This document shows positions 37,075 to 46,500 of a DNA stretch of 64,000 nucleotides, one piece after another. How positions within the stretch are numbered: the first letter of the stretch is position 1; each line of letters begins with the position of its first letter. This DNA comes from a bacterium (GTDB taxonomy: Bacteria > Planctomycetota > Planctomycetia > Pirellulales > Pirellulaceae). The translations under genes were made by a program, and so were the position numbers. The stretch is taken from assembly GCA_016124445.1 (NCBI GenBank), contig WGNR01000001.1:62001-126000 (forward strand). Reading direction: 5' to 3'. The notes beneath the pieces are model-generated. The model searched no databases, was not told the DNA's origin, and worked only from the letters and a program-made list of their open reading frames with translations.

Positions 37075-37518
37075 ATTTCTGACAGCCGTCATAACCGTTA
37101 TCTTTCCCCTCTTTAGACATACCTACGGGCTATTACCCCCCGAATTTCCCAATTTTGAGGGTTTTTGCGGCCCATTAGTCAGAAGGGAACCCGCACAATC
37201 CGCATAGCCAGCCCACGGACTTGCCTTCCTGACCAGAAATAATAGCGGTAAGAACCCCTCGTTTTATTGCCTTTCTTACCCAGACTGTGTAAATATATAT
37301 CCTCATTGATCCCGCCTCATTTGCTTAACAAGATAGAGTCCACTCACCCCCTGAAAACTGCCAAAACTTTACAGGGAAAGTGCAGACTCCCAGTTCAGTT
37401 GGGAGTTCCTTCGGGAAATTCGCAATGAAGCGGGCCCCAACCTAACGGAGTGATTGTTTCAAGCAGCGGTCGAGACCTAGCTGAAGGAGGTGTGACGGTC
37501 GACCATTAGGATATTCCG
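37075..37518 (+). other. Long leader and promoter region of the lipid/polyketide synthase
   Basis: 444 bases without a gene. A candidate promoter lies at 37267-37295, giving a leader of about 215 bases. The leader contains a hairpin ACTCCCA/TGGGAGT (37386-37406) followed at once by a TTCC-TTCG-GGAA stem with a UUCG-type loop (37406-37417). A very strong Shine-Dalgarno-like AAGGAGG at 37484-37490 sits 28 bases before the ATG, too far to serve it, and is followed by GTGTGA, a start overlapping a stop. The leader may have a regulatory fold. Confidence 0.45.
37267..37295 (+). promoter_or_regulatory. Candidate promoter of the lipid/polyketide cluster
   Basis: TTGCCT at 37267-37272 and TAAATA at 37290-37295 with 17 bp between them; the surrounding AT-rich stretch is the only one in this intergenic region. 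The match is fair, not perfect. Confidence 0.4.
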
Positions 37519-40500
37519 ATGTCAATCACGACCGATCGAACCGAAGTACCGGTAGCGATTGTTGGTATGGCGTGTCGCTTACCTGGCGCCGCAAATCTTG
37601 ATCAATACTGGCAACTCATTTCTCAGGGTCTTTCCGCGGTTGGTGAAGTGCCAGCCGAGCGATTGAACCGTGAAATCTATTACCATCCCGAGAAGGGCAC
37701 GCGCGGGAAAACCTACTCGACGAAGGCTGCGCTGCTTGCCGATCGAACCTTCCGCCGCGATCGTTGCCCACTTCCTCAATCACTGATCGATTCGGTCGAC
37801 AATACGCACCTCTTAATGACCGAGGTGACTGCAGATGCATTCAGGCACGCAGGTTACGACCCGTTCAATCTTCCCAATCGAAATGTCTCGATCTTTATCG
37901 GTCACGCCCAGGGAAGTTCGCGTTTGGGTGAACTGACGTTCCAGACCTATCTGGAAGAAGCAATCGACCTGCTGGAGCAGACACCTGAATTCAAGGACCT
38001 TCCTCTCGACCAGCGGCATGCCATCGAACAAGAGCTTCTGGCTGAACTTCACAAACAACTTCCACCCGGCCCCGATGCAACTCGTTATCTGAATTGCAAC
38101 ATGGTGGCCGGCACCGTCGCCAAGGCCTTCGGGCTCAACGGAGCCTGGCTGGCACTTAACTCGGCTTGTGCATCGTCGCTGCATGCCATGTTGATGGGTG
38201 CGCGGGCACTACAACGCGGCCGCGCGGATTGCGTTGTCGTGGGCGGTGCCTCGGACTGCAAGTCTGACTCGTTGGTGCTGTTCTCCAATGCTCAAACGCT
38301 GACCAAAGACGACAGCCGCCCATTCGACGCCAATGCGGACGGCCTGATCATGTCGGAAGGTTACGTTGCCCTGGTCATGAAGACTCTCGATCGGGCCATC
38401 GCGGACGGCGATCCAATCCAAGCAGTGGTTCGCGGTTTGGGTGTTGCCACCGACGGCCGAGGCAAAAGCCTATGGGCGCCGCGGAAAGAAGGCCAGATGC
38501 GAGCCATGCGTCGGGCCTATCGTAGCGGAACCAACCCGGCCCGCTTGCAATACCTGGAATGCCACGCCACGGCGACTCAAGTCGGCGACGCCACCGAACT
38601 GGAAACCCTCCGCGAAGTCCTGGAACCGCACTTCGAGCCAGGCAAAAAAATCCCAATCACCAGCGCCAAAGCCAACATTGGACATGCTCTCGAAGCAGCC
38701 GGCGTCGCCGGCATGATTAAAACGGTGCTCAGCATTCAGCACAAGCAGTTCCCGGCGGCAATCAACATCCAGCAGCTCAATCCGAAGGTACCTTGGGCCG
38801 AATCGCCGTTCTTCGTGCCGATGCAGCCCGCCGCCTGGGAAGCCCCGGCCGATGGCGGACCGCGTTGCGCCGCGGTGAACGCGTTTGGCATCGGCGGTTT
38901 GAACATGCATGTGGTGATCGACGAGTACATCGGTCAGACCGCTCAACAAATCACTGGTAGCGTTTCCCCTGTCGCCGAAACGGCCGAAGATCGCGCGATC
39001 GCGATTGTTGGCATGGGCTGCATTGTCCCTGGCGCTGATCAATTGGATCAGTTCTGGAACGTCATCCAATCGGGCACCGACCTGAAAGCGGCTCCGCCTG
39101 AGGATCGCTGGTCGGCCCAGTCACTTGAGCATGCTCGCCGCAAAGGCTACGTGCCCAAGGGTGGTTTCATTGAGAAATACGAATACGACTGGCGAACCCA
39201 TCGCGTCCCACCTAAGCAAGTTCAGGAAGCGGATCCGCTCCAGTTCATGTTCCTGGATGCCAGCGAAAAGGCATTGGCCGATGCCGGCTACGATCGCGAA
39301 TCGCTACCCAAAGAATTGGCAGGCGTCGTGGTTTGCACCGAGTTCGGCGGTGACTTCTCAGACCAACTCGAAATGGGTCTCCGCATCCCAGAGATGCAGG
39401 CCATTCTGGCGCGTCAACTCGCGCAACGAGGGCTCACTCCGCAGCAATCGGAAGCAATCCAAGAGAGCTTCGCGAAAACCTTGCTGAAGAAGTGGCCCGC
39501 TTTGGTCGACGAAACGGGAAGCTTCACCAGCAGTACGCTTGCCTCGCGAATCAGCAAAACGCTCGATCTCAAGGGGGGCGCCGTCGCGATCGACAGTGGT
39601 GCGACTAGCGGCATGTCGGGCATTGCTCTCTGTATCGATTCGCTGCTTTCTGGCGATAACGACTTGATGATCTGTGCCGCCGGTCAGCGTCGGATGGGTC
39701 CCACCATCTTCGACGGTTTCCAGGCAGCTGGCCTTTTGAGCACCAATGGAAGCGCGAAGAACGCCTGGGAAGCCGACTTCAACGGGATTGTCCCTGCGGA
39801 AGGGGTTGCGGTGGTCGTGCTGAAACGACTTGCCGATGCTCGCCGCGATGGTGATAAGATCCGCGCTGTCATCCGAGGCCTCGGAGCCGGTACGCATGAC
39901 GACCCCGTCGAAGCGATGCGTCTGGCAGTCGAACGCGCGACCGCCATGGCCGGTATTGATGCTTCCGACGTCGAATTCGTCGACATCGAAACCGACGAAA
40001 GCGCCCAAGTCAATTCCGGTTCGATTTCGATGCTGGCTCACTCGCACGTGACCGGCAATCGCCAGAAACCTTTTAACATGGCTTCGGCGACCTCGCAGTT
40101 CGGCCAAATGGGTGGCGGCGGTCCGGTGCTGGCGGTGATCAAGGCAGCGCTCGAATCGCAAAACCACGAAGTTGGCCAAGGGATCGGGATTGCGAAGGGA
40201 ACCGGCGAAGCTCTCGAATCTGCGTACCGCGGCAATACCAAGATCGGCCAGCGAGGTCTGGGTGGCGTGGCCAACTGGTCCAAAGGCCAATCCTTCTACC
40301 TTTTGCTGGATGACGGCACGACCGCACCGGCCAAGCCGCAAGCAGCCGCTCCTGCTTCGACCAGCACGGCCAAGATCGTTCGCCTGGGTGCCGCCAACCT
40401 GCAGCAGCTGCAGGCCCAATTGGCAGCCGCCGCCGGTCAGGCCGAATCACTCTGGCAAGCCGCCGATGGCAAAAAGTTCGCCGCGACCGACGTGGCTCGC

Positions 40501-43500
40501 CTGGCGATCGTAGCCGATAGCCCCGAAGCCCTCGCCAAAAAGCTTACCCTGGCGGGTACCCAGCTGGGTAATCCTGCTTCGCGGCAAGTGCTGGAACAGC
40601 AAAGTATCTTCTTCCGAATGAAGTCGGCCCAAGCACCTCGCGTTGCGTTTGCCTTCCCTGGACAGGGATCGCAGTACGAGGGAATGCTACAAGACCTGGT
40701 CGCTTGCTCGCCCGCTGCAGCCGCGATGATGGCGGAAGCCGACGCCGCGATGCAGCGACAAGGATTCCCCACGCTACGTCAACTTGCCTGGGAAACGCCG
40801 ACGCAATTGGGATCGGATGTCTTCCAAACCCAGATCGCGATGCTGCTGGCCGACCTGTGCTGCCTGGCCGCACTTCGTGAAGCAGGCGTTCAGCCTGACC
40901 TCGTGTTCGGACATAGCTACGGCGAATTCCCGGCGCTATATGCCGCTGGGGTTTGGAGCCTGGACGATGTCATTCGCATGACCAAGGCCCGCTGCGATGG
41001 CATTCTGGCAACGTCGAAGAACGACGCCGGCCTGCTTGCCACTACCGCACCGCCGGAGGAAATCAAAGCCACCATCGCCGAGTGCGGTTGCCAGGCTTAC
41101 CTGGCGAACTTCAACGCCCCGGATCAAACGGTCATCGGCGGCAAGCATGTGGCACTTCAGCAGTTGGAGATCGCCCTGAAAGCGAAGTCCTACCCGGCTC
41201 GCATTTTGGCGGTGCCGGCAGCTTTCCATACACCGCTGATGGCTGGTTCCAGCCGCATGCTGCAGCAAGCTCTGGAAACGATTTCGTTGAGTTCGCCGCA
41301 AATCGCCTTCATCAGCACCGTCGACAACCAACAGATCACCGATGTCGCGCGAATCAAGCGCAATCTGGGTGTTCAACTGACGACGCCGGTGAAATATGTG
41401 TCGTTGATCGAGCAGTTGGCTGGCGAAGCTCCGACTTTGTTTGTCGAAGTTGGTCCTAATCAGACACTAACTAAACTGAATTGGAAGATCTTGTCGCACA
41501 ACGCCAACGCGATTGGCGTCGACAACTCGAAACGACATGCCAAGGAAACATTGCTCGGCGTTCAAGCTCTCTTTGAATGCCTGGGCGTTGGCGAAACATC
41601 GGCAGCACCGGCTGCCCCTGAATCGATCACTGTAACTAAGAACCCTGCGGTGCCTACGGGCACTGTGCCTTCCGCGTTGACTTCTTCCCAAGAGATGAAC
41701 CTGATGGACGATATTCCGCATTTCGATGCTACCGAGCGTCGCCGAGCGAAGATGCGAGGAGCTTCCGATCGGCCAGCGGCACCAGCGCCTGCCGCGCCGG
41801 CGCCGACTGTCGCACCGGCCAAGCCCGCGCCTCCGCCGGTCGCTGCAGCACCAGTGTCGGCACCTCCGGCTCCCAAGCCAGCCGCACCGGTTGTACCTCC
41901 GCCCGCTCCGGTGGCAGCTCCGATTGCCGCTCCGGTCCAGAGCAACGGTGTGCACCATGCCAACGGTTCGGCCCAACCAGCGGCCTCCAAGGCGAGCCCA
42001 GTCGATCTGGAAAAGTTCCTCGTGAACTTCGTCGTCGAACAAACTGGTTATCCGCCGGAAGTGGTCGACCTGGATGCGGACTTGGAAGCAGATCTCGGTA
42101 TCGACAGCATCAAGAAGGCTCAGCTCTTCGGCGAACTGCAGGAATACTTCGAGATCAGCACCTCGGCCACCGAGCTCTCGCTGGACGACTTCCCAACCCT
42201 GCGGCACGTGGTCGACTTCCTGTCGGCAAATGGCCAGGCAAGCGGATGTGCCGCCCCGGCTCCTGCCGCTCCGCCAGCCCCTGCACCGGTTGCTGCTCCT
42301 GCACCACCGGTTGCTCCGCCGGCAGCTGTCACGCCGCCAGTTGCCGCGCCTGCCGAGCCCGCCCCAGCTGCTTCGACTTCGTCGGCCAGCCCGATCGAAT
42401 TGGAAAAGTTCCTGGTGAACTTCGTTGTCGAACAAACCGGCTATCCGCCGGAAGTGGTCGACCTGGATGCGGACCTGGAAGCGGACCTTGGCATCGACAG
42501 CATCAAGAAGGCTCAGCTCTTCGGTGAACTGCAGGAATACTTCGAGATCAGCACCTCGGCCACCGAGTTGTCGCTCGACGACTTCCCAACCTTGCGGCAC
42601 GTCGTCGACTTCCTGTCGGCAAACGGCCAGGCAGCGGAAAGCTCGGCTCCTGCCGCGGCAGCACCGACGCCAGCCGCTCCGGCTCCATCGGCTGCTCCTG
42701 CAGCCGTGGTTCCCCCGATTCAACCTCCGCCGCCTCCGGTAAGCTCTCCGCCGATTGCTCCGCCTGCCGCTCCAGCCACCAATGGCGCTGCGGCAAGTTC
42801 GTCAGCCGCTAATCCGGCGGAACTGGAATCGTTCCTGGTGAACTTCGTCGTCGAGCAGACCGGTTATCCGCCGGAAGTGGTCGACTTGGATGCGGACCTC
42901 GAAGCCGACCTCGGCATCGACAGCATCAAGAAGGCTCAACTCTTTGGCGAGCTGCAGGAATACTTCGAGATCAGCACGTCAGCTACCGAGCTGTCGCTGG
43001 ACGACTTCCCAACCTTGAGGCACGTGCTCGACTTCCTGTCAGCAAACGGCCAGGCAGTCTCAGGTGCTTCTAATGGCAATGAGGCAGCGTCTTTTTCCCC
43101 GGCCGCTCCGGCGCCGGCCCGGGAAACTAAAACTGTTGCGCCGGCCGTGAGCTCGGTTTCCTCGGAAGCAGAGAGCACGGACAACTTTGAAGGTAATTGG
43201 AACGCTGGGGTCGATGGCGGCCCCAAACAAGTCGCAGGCACGCCGTACGAAATGGGCATGATGCATGGCACCATGTACCGTGACGAGATCCGGCGAGTCT
43301 TGCGGACTTACGCTGAGTATGTCGGTGAGTCGATCGACGAACTTCCTGGTTCACAACGATCGATGATGGCCATGCAGCTTCTGTCGGCCGATCAACTGGA
43401 CGAGCTCCAGGGAATCGCCGACGCGGTAGAAGCTCCGTTGGCGAATCTGTTGGCTCACCATTTCGCCGTGGCGGAAATCCTCGGTGAAGGGGAACAGGTC

Positions 43501-46500
43501 GCAGCGAATGCTTCAGCCGCCGGCAGTATCAAGCAGGCAGCTCGAATCGTTTGCCATGCGATGGGAACGCTTCGCGATGCGGTCACACTGGCCACGTTCC
43601 AGCGGGTCCCTAGCACTGGCTTGTCCCATCTTGCCGTGATGCCGATCGGAACGGTCCTGACGCTGGCAGGCGTCAACCGAGCTGGCCTGGCATTGACGGC
43701 ATCGTCGACCGGCGAGGCCAATAATGCCCGCGCGGAAGCCGATATGACTCAGGTCCTTCGCAGCTGCGAAAACCTGGAACAAGCGATCGATGCGATTTCG
43801 GCCCTCGCTGGCAAAGCTCAATTTGAAATCACCGTAAGCGATCGAAACAATGACCGGGTCGCCACCTTGGAACTCACGCCGCAAGGGGTGCAGATCTCCA
43901 GTGACGGCCCTGTCGTTCGGCTACGCCAGCGTCAGCTATCCACCTCGGGTATCTCGGCGCTGGCTATCGACGAGGCAGCTTGGAGCGACGAAGAGATTCG
44001 CCAGCTGTTCGAGGAAGATGCCGACGATCACTTCGCGATCCTGGTCGATTTTGGCCATAACGCCCTGACGGTCAAAAGTCGTCTTCATTCGACGGAAACC
44101 ATCGATACCGATTTGCGGTCGCTGGCCGGTACGCCGAACACTGGCTTCCCCTCCCCTGCCCCGCGAAACGATGCTCCGCTTGCCGAACCGAAGGTCGCGG
44201 CTCGCTTCGAGCTGGAAATGCGAGAAGCTCCGCTCGCTGCCGACGCGGCCACCTCGATGGCCTGGCAAGGCGCGGCCATCGTGCTCGGTTCCGGAGACAC
44301 GGCGACCGCGCTGCTGGCCAAGCTCGCTGCGTGCGGCGTCACGGCCTATCAAATCGCGGATGCCACCGACTTGGATCAGGCCATCGCGCAGGTCGAAGCG
44401 ATTTGCCAGAACGGGCCTGCTCCCCATTTGTTCATCACGACTGCCCGCGATATTCATCCGGCCATTAACTTCGGCAACGAGCCGCAGTGGTCCCGGCAGC
44501 AATTGGTCGCGATGGAGACTCCCATTTTCGTTTGCCAGAAGTGGCTCGCATTGGCCGACAAGCAAGGTTGGCTGCCGCAAGCAACGGTTGTGGCAACAAC
44601 CGCCCTGGGAGGCGACTTCGGTTTCACCAGCGGTTCTCTGGGTGCCCAAGGTGGCGCCCTGACTGGTCTGATGAAAGCGATCTTCATTGAATACAACGTG
44701 ATGCGTGGTGGGCAAGGGCCTCGGGTGAAAGCCTTCGACACCGCGCTTCAAGATTCACCGGGCCAGATTGCCGACAACATCGTTCGCGAACTCGCATCCG
44801 GCAACATGGACTACGAAGTCTCGTGGTCCGGTCAAACGCGGCGCGTGCCGTTTGCCGTCGATATCCCGGCTCAGCCGAAGGCCAACAGCCAGTCGCTGCC
44901 CCGCGGTGTTTGGCTGGTTACCGGTGGCGCTCGAGGGATCACGGCCGCTTGTGCCTTGGAACTTGGCAAACGATATGGGCTGCGATTGCACCTGTTGGGT
45001 AGTAGCCCGATTCCGGAAATCGATCCTGCCTGGCGAACGCTCGATGAAGAAGGCCTGAAGAAACTGAAGGCCGAAACGATGATTGCCGCTCGCAAGGCCG
45101 GTCAACAGGCTCCACAAGCCTGGGAACGCGTGCAGAAGAGCCTGGAAATCGATCGTTCGTTGCGAGCGTTTGATGAAGCCGGCGTCTCGGCGACCTATCA
45201 TGTCTGCGACGTTTCCGACCCCGCTTCGCTGGCCAAAGTGTTGGACGACATCCGTCGAATTGACGGGCCAGTCTCCGGGATTCTGCATGGTGCCGGGATC
45301 GACAAGTCTTGCCGATTCGAGAAGAAACGGCGTGACGTCGTCAACGCAACCCTCGGCATCAAGGGTGGCGGTCTGTTCCACCTGGCATCGCTGACCAAGT
45401 CCGATCCGATCCGTCACGTGATTGGTTTCGGTTCGATTGCCGGACGCCTGGGTAGCTTTGGTCAGGCCGATTACTGCCAGGCCAGCGATCTGCTGTGCAA
45501 GCTGATGGGTGCCTACCGTCGACAACGCCCCTGGGTGCGTGCTGTTGGTTTCCATTGGCATGGTTGGGACGAAGTCGGCATGGCCGCCCGTCCGGAAACG
45601 CAAAGCGTGCTGCAGGAAAAGAGTGATTTGAACCTGATGCCGCTGGCGGAAGGCTTGGGGCACTTCATTCGCGAAATCGAAGCGGATGTTCCTCGCACTG
45701 AAATCTTGATCACTGAACGCCGCCATTGGCAGCGATTCGCTGATGGGTTGGGCGCGTTGGCCCAAAGCCGTAGCGAGACAGCCAGCACTCCGGCCAAAAC
45801 GGTCAGCGAGCCTGCTTCGACGCAGCTGCTCGGCCCGCCTGATCCTTCGGTCGATCTGCGTACCCAGCGCTGCGAACTGAAATTGATCGACGCACCGTTG
45901 CCGGCTGACAGTCCAGCCGCGCCGCAGTTCGCGGCACCAGTCTGGATCGTGGGTGAAAACGCCGATGCCATCGAACTTGAGAACCGTTTGAAATCGGGCG
46001 GCGCCGAAGTTTACCGCATCAGTGCCGCAGGCGACCTCGATGGTCTCTTGGCCCAATTGGACACGCTGCATCCCGATCGACCAGCAGGGCACTTGTTCCT
46101 GCTGTCAGGTCGCGATGCAGCCTCGGCTGATCCATTGTCGGCCGAAGCGATCGATCGTCGTCGACATGAGGGCATCATCGCACCGTTTTTCATCGCCCAG
46201 AGCTGGTACAAGCGTTTGGTGAAAGCCGAAGTGCCGACCACCGGAACGATCGTCGCGGCAACTTCGCTGGGCGGAGACTTCGGTTTCGAGTCGGCAGTCG
46301 TTCAGCCTGATGGCGGCGGTACGGCCGGCTTCGTCAAGTCGCTGCACATCGAAGATTCGCGCCGCGAACAGCGGGCAGCACGCTGCAAAGTGATCGATGC
46401 TCCGATTACCGATGCCCCGGCAACGCTGGTCGATGCCATGCTTCGTGAAGCGGCTTCCGATCGGCCAGAAGTCGAAGTGAGCTGGATGGACGGCGTTCGC

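Noticed and set aside
37484..37494. AAGGAGG followed by GTG as an alternative gene start or leader peptide
   Set aside because: The GTG is followed at once by an overlapping TGA stop, and no other start codon lies at a proper distance. Kept only as part of the leader finding.
41467..42723. 418-residue Ser/Arg/Cys/Gly-rich minus-strand frame
   Set aside because: Mirror of the Ala/Pro-rich ACP linkers of the synthase; low-complexity composition is a by-product of that sequence.
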